From: Pontederia crassipes
Lineage: Eukaryota > Streptophyta > Magnoliopsida > Commelinales > Pontederiaceae
Assembly: GCA_030549335.1 (NCBI GenBank)
Contig: CM060194.1
Coordinates: forward strand, 39,511,171 to 39,575,170
Direction of reading: 5' to 3'
DNA: 64,000 nucleotides
Position numbers and translations under genes: made by a program. Positions 1 through 12,802 of the stretch are shown in pieces (position 1 is the first letter of the stretch; every line of letters begins with the position of its first letter). The notes beneath the pieces are model-generated. The model made no database searches and was not told where the DNA came from. It was given only the letters and a program-made list of their open reading frames with translations.

Positions 1-1523
1 GAATTCTGCCTCCATAGTTGATAGTGCCACACAATCTTATTTTTTGCTATTCCAAGTAACAACACCATTATTGAGTAAGAAAGTGTATCTGGAAGTGGAT
101 TTTCATACATCAATGCCACTAGCCCAATCGGCATTGGTAAATCCAACAAGACGTAGACTTCATCCATGATAGCACAGTGCAAGATCTGTAGTAACCTTGA
201 GGTATCTCATGATTCTTTTCACTGCCTTTCAGTGTTGGCATCCTGGATTAGTCGGATATCGACTAACTAGTCGCATGATAAAACACATGTCCAGCCAAGT
301 GCACATCACAGCGTAAATTAGGCTGTCGACCACACTCGCATAGGGAACATTGAACATTTCTTTTTGTTCATTCGGAGTTTTAGGCACATGTTCAAGCTTA
401 AAACCTCACATTTTATCCATTTCCTTCATCTCAAACATGGATGACAATCATTGCTTAATAGTAATGACAAAATCTCTATTATTTCCAGCTATTAGAATGT
501 CGTCCACATATAATGTCAGGATAATAAAATTATCCTCGGACTTATGAACATACACGAAACAGTCTTTATTAATCATGTTAAAATCGTATGAAATGATTAA
601 CCGATGAAATTTAAGTTAACATTATTTAGATGATTGTTTGAGTCCATAAATGGATCGACGCAATATGCAAACTTTGTGCTCTTCATCCTTTACAATGAAA
701 TCTTGAGGTTGCTCAATGTAAATTTTCTCATCTAGTTTTCCATTGAGAAATGCGATTTTTACATCTATTTGATGTAATTATAAGTCCATATGTGCGACTA
801 TAGCTAATATTAGGTGAATTGAAGTAAACCTTACAACATGTGTAAAAGTTTATTCATAGTCAACACTGCTGTTTGGATGAAACCTTTTGCCACTAGGCGG
901 ACTTTACATCTTTCAATTGATCCATCCATGCCATGTTTAATTTTGAAAACACATTTGTTCCCAATGGCCTTATGGCCTGACGGGAGATCAATCAAGTTTC
1001 AGACTTGATTTTTTTGCATGGACCCTAACTCTTTCTCCATTGCCTTAATCCATTCTTTCTTCACAGGGGAAGATAGAGCCTTTTTTAGATTTGGGCTCAA
1101 GTTCATTTTTCAGACTTACTATGTGAGCTTCATGTGGCCCATGTTCATATAGCCCTTCGATTTCAAATCGTCGGCGCGGAACACGTTTTCTAGTAGTCCG
1201 TCGAAGAGAACTTTCAGGTTGGTTAGTTGGTGATTGCGAATCTCTCCCACTCGGATCAAGTTGTAGGATAGAGAAGACAAACTCCTCAACGGGTTGATAT
1301 TCATTTAGAAGAAGTCTCTTATCTATCTTGCCTTGCTTAGAAAACTCATTCTCTATGAATGTCAAATCTTTACTTTTGATTTCCGTTACCGTTCCATCTT
1401 CTCTTTCATCTATGAATGCATAGCCCTTGGAGATGTCACAATATTTTATAAAGATACATTTTTATCCTTTTGGACTAAACTTCCCATACTTATGAGAGTT
1501 GTTTAGAACATAAGCTACACAAC
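1..1523 (-). pseudogene. Ty1/copia pol remnant, reverse transcriptase part (element copia-1)
   Basis: Read on the minus strand, this is a decayed copia polyprotein in several frames. Around 430-580 the translation gives the reverse transcriptase core with the YVDDIL motif, preceded by FVYVHKSEDNFIIL-like residues. Around 120-300 lies the RT/RNase H connection. Around 1045-1365 is the variable linker between integrase and RT. Stops and frameshifts are frequent, so no working protein is possible. The C-terminal RNase H end and the 3' LTR lie beyond the left edge of the window. At 1524 the element is interrupted by a CACTA insertion and resumes at 2768 with integrase. The copia call is sure from the order integrase before RT and the motif. 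Confidence 0.85.
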
Positions 1524-2767
1524 CACTACAAAAAAATTGCCATTTTCCGACGGTCACTTTCCGACGGATTGAAATCTGTCGCAATTTGCGACGAAAATAT
1601 TTTCGATAGTTACAACCGTCAAAAATGAAAATAATAAATTATGTAATTTATTATATTATTATTTTATTTTTTGACGATTAAGAACGTCAATATTTCTGAC
1701 AAATATCTATCCGTCGCAATTTTCGACGAAATTTTCGACGGTTACGACCGTCGAAAATGAAAATAATAAATTATGTAATTTATTTTATTATTATTTTATT
1801 TTTTGACGATTAGGAACGTCGATATTTTTGACGGATATCTATCCGCCGCAATTTCTGACCGTCGTGACCATAGGTAAATGTATAATAATATAGTATAAGG
1901 AGTATTTTATTAATATAATTAGTGACAGTCCGAACCGTCATAATTTCCGACAGTTCCGACTGTCGGTAATAATTAGCGATAGTTCAAATCGTCGATAAAA
2001 TAAAAAATAAATATTATATAACTAAATATAGTATTTTATTTTTATAATTAAATAATTTTCGACGGTCACAACTGTTGGTAACTTTAAAAATAATTAATAT
2101 TTGCTTTTCGACGGTCGGAGCCGTCAGTAATTAAAATTTCACTATCCCGTTTTTTTTCGTTTTCTCGCTTTCTCATCTTTCCACCTATATATATAATATA
2201 TATATGTATTTATATATATTAATCTTTCCCCTATCCACTTATTTCTTTTCCCCTCTCCTCTCTCTCTCCCTCTCCCTACCGGCGAGCCTCTCCCGATCAG
2301 ACTCAAGCGTCGACCGCCGACGACAGCCGCGGGCAGCCAGCCAGCCAGCCGCTCGGCCGGTTGGCGGCTAGATCCCGCCACTCGACCGCTGGCGGCCGGA
2401 TCTCAACCGCTGGCCTTCGGATTGGCGGCCGAATCTGGTCGCTGGCCGTCGGCCGCCAGCGATCGGCTAGTTTTTTTGTATTATAAAAATTCTTTGCGAC
2501 GGTTTTGATTGCCAAAATTTGCGGCGATCGTCACGACAGTTGAAAGTTTCGGCGTTCGTCGATCGTCGCTAATATCGGCGATTGTGATCGCCGGACTTCC
2601 ATCGAAATTTCCGACATTTTTTTCCAACCGTCAAAAATTGGTTTGCGACGACCATTTTTCGGACGAATTGATTGCGTCGAAAAATCCATCGAAAATCATC
2701 ATTTTCGACGATTTTCAGAAATTACAAATGGTCGAAATCGTCTATAATTCTCATATTTCTTGTAGTG
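1524..2767. mobile_element. Non-autonomous CACTA (En/Spm) element, CACTA-1
   Basis: The left end is CACTACAAAAAAA and the right end is TTTCTTGTAGTG, the canonical CACTA terminal inverted repeat. The 3 bases AAC flank both ends (1521-1523 and 2768-2770), the 3-bp target duplication of this superfamily. Subterminal regions are packed with short repeats of the type CGACGGTYRNRACCGTCG in both orientations, the expected binding sites for a TNPA-type protein. A GC-rich core (about 2250-2470) sits between AT-rich arms. At 1,244 bp it encodes no transposase. It splits the integrase/RT coding region of copia-1, so it is younger than that element. It belongs to the same family as the element at 23191-24791. 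Confidence 0.93.
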
Positions 2768-3420
2768 AACCCCAAGGACACAAATAACTAAAGTTAGGCT
2801 TTCGACTTGTCCAAAGTTCATAAGGAATGGTAGGAACAAATTTTGATAGTACACGATTTAAAATGTAGACAGCAGTCAATACTGCATCTTTCCAATACGA
2901 AATTAGAAAATTAACTTGCACCATCATGGATCGAGTCATATCAAATAAGGTACGATTTCATCTTTCTGCAACACCATTTTGTTGCGGAGTTCTTTAGTAT
3001 TGTTAGTTTCCTAATGATACCCTATTCATCACATAACTTTTTGAATAACTGAGAGAGATATTCGTGTCCACGGTCGATTTGCAAAGTTTTAATCTTGCTA
3101 TCCACTTGATTTTCTGCCATATTCATGAATCGTACAAAACAATCCAAAGCTTCAGACTTGTGAGAAATCAGATATACAACATCATAGCGTGAATAATCAT
3201 TTATAAAAGTGATGAAGTAAGAAAAGTCATGTCGTGCATGAACATTCATTGGACCACATATGTCCGAATGGATTAAGTGTAATGGATATTCGACGTGTTT
3301 TCCCTTCCCAAATGATGTTATTGCTTTTTTTGCCGGCTAGACATTCCTTACAAGTTGAAAGATAAATTTTTGCAAGAGATCCCAAGAGGCCTGTTGCGGA
3401 ATATCCTCGATATCACTTAC
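2768..3420 (-). pseudogene. Ty1/copia integrase remnant (copia-1, continued)
   Basis: Minus-strand continuation of copia-1 on the far side of the CACTA insertion. The piece 3022-3249 reads as integrase core: YFITFINDYSRY, HKSEALDCFVRF, then IDRGHEYLS, which keeps the second catalytic Asp; the usual SDRGGEYLS is altered to IDRGHEYLS. Further upstream on the minus strand (about 3330-3370) is the CKECLAG end of the HHCC zinc-binding domain. Residues near 2780-2940 correspond to the integrase C-terminal part. Several frames are used, so the gene is dead. At 3421 the sequence is cut by the LTR of a second copia element; CTTAC (3416-3420) is the likely target site. Confidence 0.85.
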
Positions 3421-3848
3421 TGTTGATACCGATGTCTGGGAGGAATCAAAGAATAGATGATGGAAGAATAACAAGAAATTACACACAGAGAAAGACACAC
3501 AGATTTTACGTGGTTCGAAGATTGTCTCCTACGTCCACGGTCGTCACAGAGTTTCATTCTATTCAGATGTCTCAGATCACACACCCTTACAAACATTATC
3601 CAGATCCCCACAATATATGGTGCATAACCACTACCAGATATGTGCCTTGAGTAACAACCCAGGATAACTGCATATTTTATCCTGATTCTCCATAACTCCA
3701 TATCTAACAAATAAGGTAGTTATGATAACAACTCAATCTCCCCAGATTATGGTTACAAGGAAGTTACAATCTCTCAGATTCTTCCTACCATATCTAATAA
3801 CAAATTAGTTAGGCCCAGAATCAGGCTCTACCTAACTAATTCCAACAA
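3421..3848 (-). repeat. 3' LTR of a second copia element (copia-2)
   Basis: A 428-bp LTR with the short inverted ends TGTTG...CAACA. On the minus strand it is preceded directly by a polypurine tract (plus-strand CTCCCACTT at 3851-3859), which marks it as the 3' LTR of a minus-strand element. Upstream on the minus strand lies RNase H coding sequence of the same element. No second copy of this LTR is seen in the window, so the element is truncated on its 5' side. Confidence 0.8.
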
Positions 3849-3919
3849 TCTCCCACTTGAAGGCTGATTCTCTTGAGATTGAGCTGCACCTGTCTGTGCT
3901 CGAACTCTGGACGGCTCCT

Positions 3920-4300
3920 CCCTACAACTAACTTTGGAGGAAAACTGAGGTTGCGCATAACCTTAATTTTTTAGTGACCACCACCTTAGTCAATATGTCA
4001 GCTGGATTATCTGTACCTCGAATCTTTTCAAGTACCAATGTCTTCTCTTTCCGAAGATCTCTGATAAAGTGGTACTTCAGCCTGATGTGCTTCGTCCTCG
4101 CATGATACACTGAATTCTTTGCCAAATGAATTGCACTCTGACTATCACTGTATAATCTCGAACTCGGTTACACCTTGCCCTTTTCATATTGTTCTCGCTC
4201 CATCGTGCCCTGGGGAATCTAGTGCAAAGTACCCAACACCTCCTTAGTGATTGGATCACGGCTGTTTCATTGAACATGACCAAGCATCTGCAGCGATAAC
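3920..4300 (-). pseudogene. Copia RNase H C-terminus (copia-2)
   Basis: The minus strand encodes the end of a copia RNase H domain: YSDSQSAIHLAKNS, then YHARTKHIRLKYHFIR, then NPADILTKVV, the usual tail of Tnt1-type polyproteins. A frameshift or stop lies near 4140-4200, because the piece upstream (IPQGTMERE-like, with IAADA near 4280) is in other frames. Homology fades near 4300, so the rest of pol and gag is missing. It is adjacent to its own 3' LTR at 3421-3848. Confidence 0.85.
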
Positions 4301-4329
4301 ATTGAGTCCCTCTATTGTCTTTCATATTG

Positions 4330-5160
4330 TTGTGCTGCTGGTGGAATGGTGCGCCGGCTGCTGGTCACTGTCCTTCCGTCCTTCCGTCCTTCCTTCAACA
4401 TCCTTGCATTTTGTTTGGTGGTGCTGAAGGGGGGAATCCCCTTTTGACGATCGGTGTTGGGGGTACCAACAAACAAAACACAGTCGAGATGATGTGTACT
4501 GTAGTTCCACTTGCGCTTTTTTGGAATTCACAACTTGTATATTCCCAAAAGTACACTTTTCCTCTCAGATAAATGGACATACACATTTTTAGTTTGGAAC
4601 GAATGTTGCTGTAATTTGCATGTGATAAATGATGCATTGTTAGCAATACTACATATGCACTATATGATACAATTTCTTTGTTTTGTTGAAAAATTCTGAT
4701 CATATATATATATTACCATACTGTTTGAATGAAATGAGATGACGGATACAGACCTTACGATTCTCGTCGCATCGGGAGAGGAGAAATATCCGCTCCATAG
4801 TGCCGAGTTAGCGAATGGCCTCGTCATAATCTACTACCCCTTTGAATTCGAGTGATTGTAGTTTCAGAAATGCTCAAATAGTGTCCTTCTCGTCGGAAGG
4901 ACTTGTTGGTGGTGGAAGAAACGATGCTTGGTATGGGCACTTAGTACGTCGACTGCTCAATGGCTCGGGGAAGGCTGGAGGGGGGGAGGGGGGACACCCC
5001 CTTCTCTCTTGTCAATCGCGTCGCGTCGCCCCCTGTGCGAGAGAGAGGGGGTGGGGGTGGGGAGGGGGGGGCTCTCGCGCCAGCGAGGGGCGACAGTCGT
5101 GAGGCTGCTGTTTTTTTTTTAATTTTTACATTTTTTTATTAATGTTTTCTCATTTTTATT
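4330..5160. other. Non-coding stretch with a G-rich tract
   Basis: No gene is recognised. The part 4960-5100 is very G-rich on the plus strand (runs of 5-8 G, GAGAGAGAGGGGGTGGGG-like). Open frames across it come from this composition. It ends in a T-run at 5110-5120. Confidence 0.5.
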
Positions 5161-5249
5161 ATAGATTTAGTATCGCGATCGGAAACTGGCTATTGCTAGT
5201 CAAGAGGACATGATGTGCAAGAAAATGAAAAAAATGGAGAACATTCCAA

Positions 5250-5325
5250 TTATAGATTAAAGTTGGGAGACCAAGTAGTTATCACACCTAAAGTTGAGGA
5301 ACAATTTGTGTAATTTACTTCTGGA
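5250..5325 (-). repeat. Terminal fragment of a dispersed repeat (GTAAATTACACAAATTGT type)
   Basis: On the minus strand this reads GTAAATTACACAAATTGTTC followed by CTCAACTTT and a second CCCAACTTTAAT block. The same pattern is present on the plus strand at 19630-19720 and 19850-19930. It is therefore a dispersed repeat end; its partner end was not found here. Confidence 0.5.
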
Positions 5326-5329
5326 TTCA

Positions 5330-6490
5330 TTGGAATAATAAATAATATAAAAATATAAAATCTTATAATCTTACGTTCATATCTCTTGTGAATGGGCATG
5401 ACCGAGCTATATATTTCACTTATGATTTAGTTAGACATTTCATAAAAAATAAATATTTATAATATATAACATTTAAATTGATAAAATGGTTGAACTAATT
5501 GTTCCAAAATTTTATTGAGGTCTTCATATTTGTTTATAATGTATAGCAGATCCTTCCATATTAAAAAAAGTAAATGTGAGTTAAATAAAATAAATATGCA
5601 AAAATACAAAAAAGTTTAATCAGATTGTTTCCAATTAAAAAATTAAATGGGAGTTAAATAAAAAAAATGTAAACACCCATACCGTAAGAGTTATTCATCT
5701 CACATTTTTCTACTTTCATCTTTTTAATTCATAACTATCTTTGGGAATAATCATAAGGTATAAAATAATATGATCATCGTTCTTGTATCATAATAAGTAA
5801 AAAGAGCAATGTGAAATCAGATTACGACGAATGACGTGCATAATCAATCAATAAATTATAATGGAAATAAAAAAGTAATTCATATATATAATTTATCATT
5901 GAATCGTAATATGACAGTTCACAAATTAATACTTATTTGAATAAATCTTGATGGTACCTATTTATGAACCGTCAAATTATAATCCACCAATGATCCATAT
6001 ATATGGATAATTATTTGGCCCAAGTATCTTCGAGTAAAGGAAAGATTACATCTCTTGATTATTTGTAACTGAATATTCAAGACTTTATTTGGCCTTTTTA
6101 AACTTTCCATTGTTAACAAATTCGTTTTGTTTATTTCACATCATTGTTAGTTAGACAATTTTTTATATTAGTCCTTTTAACAAGGACTTATGCAGCCGAC
6201 AAGATTGTTTTGATAGTTTTAACCATTCATACATTTGTTGATAATTTGAACATATAGGGGCCAAAGATGAGTCATTATTTTAAATATTATAGTATAGTAG
6301 ACATGATAGGCACTTACATTTTCATAGTACGAAAGTAAATTTTTTTCAAGAATTACGGATGACTCATATTACTGCGAAATAATTGATACTGATGACTAAA
6401 TTGTATATAAAAAAAACTTCATGTAAGTCTATCATAAACTTTTATATTAAATATCAGTGTCTTGAAATTGATTGAGATTTAACCATAACA
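5330..6490. other. AT-rich non-coding DNA
   Basis: No coding potential, terminal repeats or RNA gene could be recognised in this AT-rich stretch. Confidence 0.5.
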
Positions 6491-6600
6491 TCTATACTAT
6501 ATTAAAAGGGGAGTACTTTTGATGAGAAGATGGCATTTGGCATTATAATGTCTTGCCATGTGTCCTTACAATTTTTATAAATATATTTCAAATCATCATT
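6491..6600 (+). mobile_element. Helitron 5' end without a matched 3' end
   Basis: TCTATACTATATTAAAAG preceded by A is the same 5' terminus as the complete Helitron at 9208, and similarity continues for several tens of bases (ATGNCA and TGTCC motifs). No hairpin plus CTAG end was found close downstream. It may be truncated, or it may share the 3' end at 9523. Confidence 0.5.
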
Positions 6601-9207
6601 AAAATAGATAATGATAACTAATATTATTAAAATATGATGCCATGTTTTTTTTATAAACTGTCCAAGTAACTAATCATCATTAAAATAGCTAGCATCTAAT
6701 AATCAATTTAGTAATCAATAAATAATTGAGCAAAAATAAATATACATCCATTCGTCTCATAATGTCAATTTAAACACTTAAAGAAATATTTGTGAAGTAT
6801 CACATGTTCATCTCTTAATAATTAATATTAAACACTTAAATAATTAGTTTATTTCATTTCAATGTATCCCATTATATAGGTAATATAATTAACTTTATTC
6901 GTAGTCATTAGATAACTGAATGAGAAATTAGTCAGGTAAGAATATATTTAACCAATATTTTATTACGCTCTTTCAACTATTTCATTTGACATATATTTTT
7001 AAATAAATTGAATGTTTAAACAACTAAATAATTAAATGCCAATTAGGTAACTGTTATAAAAAAAATTAAAAAAATTGACCCCTAAAAAATATTTATTAGT
7101 TACCAATATAAATATGTCCATTAGCCAAGTGATGTAGAAAAAAAGATTTATTAAAATTTTAAAAGTAAATATTAGTTAATTTCAATAAAATAAAATATGC
7201 ATATATATCCAGTAACTAATTGGACAATTTATGAGTAATTAAAAATTATTAAATCATTAATCAATAAGTAAATGATTTGATAATTAATTAATACTTAAAA
7301 TCGTTAAAATTGTTGTAGTTATAACTGATTCGACGATTTTTATATACAATTTTAAATGATCAACTAATTTGGTGCACTTCTAATTGCATATAAATACTTG
7401 CAAAGGGATAACTCTCATGCATAATGTTTTTTGCACGTGTACACAGGTGAAGTTAATCCCCCGAATTCATGCTGTAAACTTTTTTTTTCGATGATTTGAT
7501 CACTAAATTCAATTATGTATTCTCATTGGTGGTGTCATTCGGACATGAATGCATGTTATGCATTAATTTAGCAAATGATGCTTAGGATGTCTCATAATGT
7601 AGTCCTCATCTATGGATCCTAATATTTAGTCAATCAAGTATTTCATAAAAAGCAATGTGTTTAAGGAATTTGCATCCTCTTTTTTCTTTAATTATTGATA
7701 GCTGATCATGTTGCAGATAATTCTTTTTTTATCTCATGTTCTAATTTACTATATTATATTTTATTTTTTTAATATTTATGTCATGTTTTAGGATAAAAGT
7801 TTCATATATATATATATATATATATATGCATAATTAGTCTCATGCTAATGTTCCTCTCCTACACTGAACCCACTCTCTTTTATCTTTCATGTTTAATTAA
7901 GTGCAGCTGCTTAAGCATCAAATATATAGGATGAGCATGAGGCATATAAATGGCTAAGTAGGATGCATGCTTCTCATAATTAATTATTAGATTTTTCATT
8001 ATTATTTAACTAGCTTATGATCATACAAGTCTTTTTTTCATGCATGTTTTAGCAGGTAACAAATTGTGTATTGTGGCATCCTTGCATTAATTTATATTTT
8101 TTTTACTTTTCTATGGTAAACAAAATTATTTATTCATAGAAATTTAATAGTAAACAATTTGTGTTTAGTACATTTTTTTTGTTGTGTTGATATCTGCCGC
8201 ATTCTTTTATAATTGTGGAACATTGTTTTCAAACCATTTGAGTGCCTTTCACAAGTTTCATAAACACTTGGAATGCATGCAAGCATACAAACTGCTTTTT
8301 AGAAACTATCAAAGTTGTAATACATGTTAATATAAAAAATGATAATTGTTAATTTAACATATTTATTTCAATGTGTTTTTTTTTGTTTAGATGTAGGTGA
8401 CGCCCTTTCATTTTATATATGTATGTCAATATAAGTAATATAAGAAGCCTAACTACTTTCTATTATTACCCGTACACTATTATTTAGTTACTATCTAACT
8501 ACCCCTCAGTTAAGTAAATACATAGTAGTCTTAAAACTAATTATACTTGTGGTAGACAAAGCAATTGTGACATATGTTTTATTTTTCAAATTTGTTATTC
8601 ATGGCTTATGAAATTATACTGACTTGTGCCAAAACATTAAAATTATGATATAATCTATTAATATTTTGCTAAAAAATTTTAGTTTACAATTATGGAATTT
8701 GTAACATCAGTTACAATTTGCTTTTATAAAATTATATATTTTATTTTATTTACTTCCTATTTATATATGTTTTATATTTGATAACTTCTTTGAATATCAT
8801 ACACATTCAAATAAAAAAATTAAAACGTGAGATGGTACTAAATCTTTTTTCGTGTGACCAAACAATTCTTTAGTTTGTTCTATCTTTGAACTATTGATAT
8901 TAAGATTATGTTGATATCCGATTTTCATGGACACATTTTGAGTATCAAGAAATATCGTAAACTACTTCCAAGACCTTAAAAGTGTTAATCTATATTAATG
9001 ATCTTAACAAGGTTACTACTTTTGTGATCTTTTTAGACAATATAATGTGTTTGGTACTAAAAATAATAAAACTTCATTTTGTGTTATTTCTCAATCAAAT
9101 GTGGGATCAAATAAATAATTAAAAGTAAAATATAATTATTGTAGATTTAAGAAAATATTACTTAATTTTAAATGTAATTATTTATTTAAGTAAAAAAATA
9201 AAAACTA
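6600..9207. other. AT-rich non-coding DNA
   Basis: About 2.6 kb with no recognisable gene. A TA microsatellite lies at about 7807-7828. There are no terminal repeats that I could pair. Confidence 0.5.
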
Positions 9208-9523
9208 TCTATACTATATTAAAAGCAAAGAAGTTTGCATGGAGGTGATGACACTTAGAATAAACATATGTTAACAAGTGTCCATAAAAAATATTATTTT
9301 AAAAATAATAAATATTAGTTGACATTTAAGACATTATTCTTTGTGCCATTTTTTAATCAAATAGTCATAAATATAATCAAAATTAATAATTATATAAATT
9401 AAAGCATTATATCAATATTTTCTAAACTTATAAATATTATTATTTATTTAATAAAAGTATAAATTATAATAAAAGATGATATTTTTTTTACACTATCCGC
9501 ACACCGTGCGGGCACTACACTAG
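9208..9523 (+). mobile_element. Complete small non-autonomous Helitron
   Basis: It begins TCTATACTATATTAAAAG and ends CTAG, with the stem CCGCAC/GTGCGG (9498-9511) about 10 bases before the 3' end. It lies exactly between A (9207) and T (9524). These are the three Helitron hallmarks: 5' TC, 3' hairpin plus CTRR, and insertion in AT without target duplication. At 316 bp it encodes no RepHel protein. Confidence 0.88.
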
Positions 9524-9963
9524 TTTTCTATAAAAAAAATGGTTGGCATCTAATAACGAATGTCATGTCACATTTTTTTATACAAACATAATTAAGAATC
9601 TGTTTAACTCATACAAAATAATTGATAAATAAAAATGCTGAATTTAGTAATAAAAATAAAAATAATAATAAATATATATATGTACTTGATAATAAAATAG
9701 TTTTTTAATTTATTATCTTATTCAAATGCTTAATTTTTTTAATATCATAACAAAAGAAAGAAGTTTATTTAAAACTATAAATGATAAGATAATAACTTTT
9801 TACTTATGAATGAATAAAAAAACTATTTATCAATTTACCAAAGAGAGAGAATTATAAAACTTTCAAGTACATTTATGTAATGAAAAAAATTACAAATTAG
9901 CCAAAGTTTATTGTAATGAAAAAACATCAACTTTGTAATTTTACGAAAATTCAAAGACAGACA

Positions 9964-10500
9964 ATTATTTTTTAAGTTATTTCTATAAACCTCCTCTAAA
10001 CTATCCCGATTTTTTACATCTAACCTCAAACTAAGAGCTTATTTTTTTATATCCCTAAACTATCATATTTTTTTACTTTAGTCCTTCCATCTAATTATGT
10101 TTTCGTTACATTTACTTTTTTCATTTAGGAAAAGACTAAATTATCCTTCTTTCCAGAAAAATATGAAATAACAAATATAAAAAATAAAAAAAATCGCTGG
10201 AAGGATTAAAGTGGTAAAAAAATTATCATTTATGAAAAGACTAAATTATCCTCCCCCAAATTTTTTTCTTTTTTCTTTTTTATATTTATTATTTAATGTG
10301 TTATGAAGGGAGGGACATTTTAGGCTTTTCATACATGAGAAAAATCAAAAGTAATAAAAAATATAACATAAGTAGACGAAAGATTAAAGTGAAAAAATCA
10401 TGATATTTTAGACATAAAAAAATAAGTTCATAGTTTGGAGTTATATGCGAAAAATTATGATAGTTTAGGGGAGATCTATAAAAATAACTCTTATTTTTTT
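9964..10500. mobile_element. Foldback element with very long inverted arms
   Basis: The left arm (about 9964-10195) and the reverse complement of the right arm (about 10262-10500) match along nearly their full length. Shared marks are ...CCTCTAAACTATC..., ...CTTATTTTTTTATNTC..., ...GTCTACTTATGTT-like... and a poly-A-rich inner part. Only about 65 bases of loop remain. The transcript would form a ~230-bp hairpin. No protein is encoded. The superfamily is not determined; it may be a MITE or a solo-TIR Mutator derivative. Confidence 0.75.
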
Positions 10501-10806
10501 CAAACAAAACTTTAGTACATTTTTTTTGTTCAGGAGCTTTTAATCTGCCACAATTGTTTGTCATAAATGAAACTTATAGGCACAACCTAATATTTTTTTA
10601 TACATTTTCTTTATTTAAGATTTGGGCCACTAAAATTTTACTTGTAATAGTTAATATGAGTAGGAAAAAAAAACTTAATGATCTCCATCTTGTAGACAAA
10701 ACAAAGGCTTAAATTACCTGAGTATTAATGAGTGAAATTAGAGCCAAAGTTTTCAGCTAGGGGAAAGATGTTCGGATCAAATAATTTTTTTACCAAAACT
10801 TTTTGT

Positions 10807-11329
10807 TAGGGGTGAAAATTGTTCGAATCAAATTGATTTTTTATCTAAAAAAAATCACTTTTCAGATCAAAATTTTAAATTAAAAAAATCATCCTAAAAT
10901 TACTTATAAAAAAATCACTCTCTAACCAGTCGAGTTTTTTTATCATTTTTTTGAGTTCCTATTTTAATAGAACGATATTTTTTTTTAAAAATATATAATA
11001 AATTAAGATTAATATATTTTATTTTATAATTAAATATAGGATACTACATTACAACTATTAAATTAGAGTTGATAGGAACCTATTAAACTATATAAAAACT
11101 ATTACACCAATAATAAAAAAATTTGAATACTTAAGAATTAATTATATAAATAAAAATAATAAATAGAAAAGAGCTTCACGGTCCCTAAGAATTTTTTTTT
11201 GATGGGACTCTTGTTTAAGCAGGTCGGTTTGATTTTATTAAATAATTATCGTATTTAGTCTCCTAATTTTTAATTTTTTAAATTCAAATTTTTTGAGTCA
11301 AATAAATTTCTGTATTTCTTACACCCCTA
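10807..11329. mobile_element. Probable hAT-like non-autonomous element
   Basis: The ends TAGGGGTG (10807) and CACCCCTA (11329) form an 8-base perfect inverted repeat of the hAT type. The 8 bases outside each end (10799-10806 and 11330-11337) agree at 5 of 8 positions, which would fit an eroded 8-bp target duplication. The interior of 523 bp is AT-rich and non-coding. Confidence 0.5.
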
Positions 11330-11339
11330 CTCTCTGGCT

Positions 11340-11738
11340 CTGCTACCTTCTAAACGAATGTGCCTTATAACTCTCCAGTAATGAGGACCCAATATCTTCG
11401 CTAAGCCATTAACCTTCCAAAATGCTGGAATGTAAAACGTAAGAATCTTAAATGTAAAACATAATGCTGACATTGCACCTTTAAACACCATTAAAATAGC
11501 AGTATAAAATAAAACTATAAAAATCGATTTTCAAAATTCCAGAAGCATTCTTTGACGGAAATGTTGATATCCTAGACAGAGGAAACAACGCAAAACATTA
11601 AAAAAAAAACATGATACAGTTAAAAGGTTTATCATCTCACCACAATACAGAAGAGTTAAAAAGACTCATGGATTTTAAGAGTAGCAATGGAGAAGATAGA
11701 ACATGAAGTAAATCTAACATTTGTGTCTACAAAAACCA
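11340..11738. other. Non-coding stretch
   Basis: Nothing recognisable. It may contain remnants of the 3' flank of the ribosomal protein pseudogene downstream on the minus strand. Confidence 0.4.
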
Positions 11739-12278
<540 letters not shown>

Positions 12279-12279
12279 A

Positions 12280-12664
12280 AAAAAAGTTCGAAATGAAAGG
12301 GACACCGTAATCTTCCATACCATGAGAGATTATAATTTCCTTTAACCATAATGGGGGATGTTGAAGCATATGAAGATATGAAGTTATAAAGATATCATGT
12401 TAAATATTTGATTATTCTGCATTGTTCAAAGCTCATAGTTATCCATTGTATATTGAGGAAGTTGTGAGTAATACATGTAACATGACAAACATATAAAACT
12501 CTATAGATGACAGAGGACACATGAGACAATTTTTAAATCTGGTAAATTTGTATATCTTTCTCTTTTTGTGATTTATTTTTACTCTTTCACTTTATGTTTT
12601 TCATTTTCTCTCACCTATGTGAATTGCTTGATATCATAATTTTCGCAACATAATGTTGTTTTTT
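12280..12664. other. Non-coding stretch left of the Mutator-like element
   Basis: AT-rich; no gene or repeat recognised. Confidence 0.4.
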
Positions 12665-12802
12665 GATCTCACCCTCAAATCTGGTAATCCTGACCGTTAT
12701 AACTATCCCATCTTGGTTCAACGGACGAGATTGCTTCATAACTTGATTCCTAAGATGATAAAAATTCGAACCGATTCAGGAAAAAAAAACGGGTTCGCCG
12801 AT
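12665..12802 (+). repeat. MULE left terminal inverted repeat
   Basis: 138 bp beginning GATCTCACCCTC. It pairs with 17986-18124 on the opposite strand. The two arms also share CCTGACCGTTATAA, CATCTTGGTTCAACG and CTTGATTCCTAAGATGATAA. Confidence 0.88.

Noticed and set aside
4842..5142. Gly/Arg-rich frames in three phases
   Set aside because: G-rich tract, all phases open by composition.
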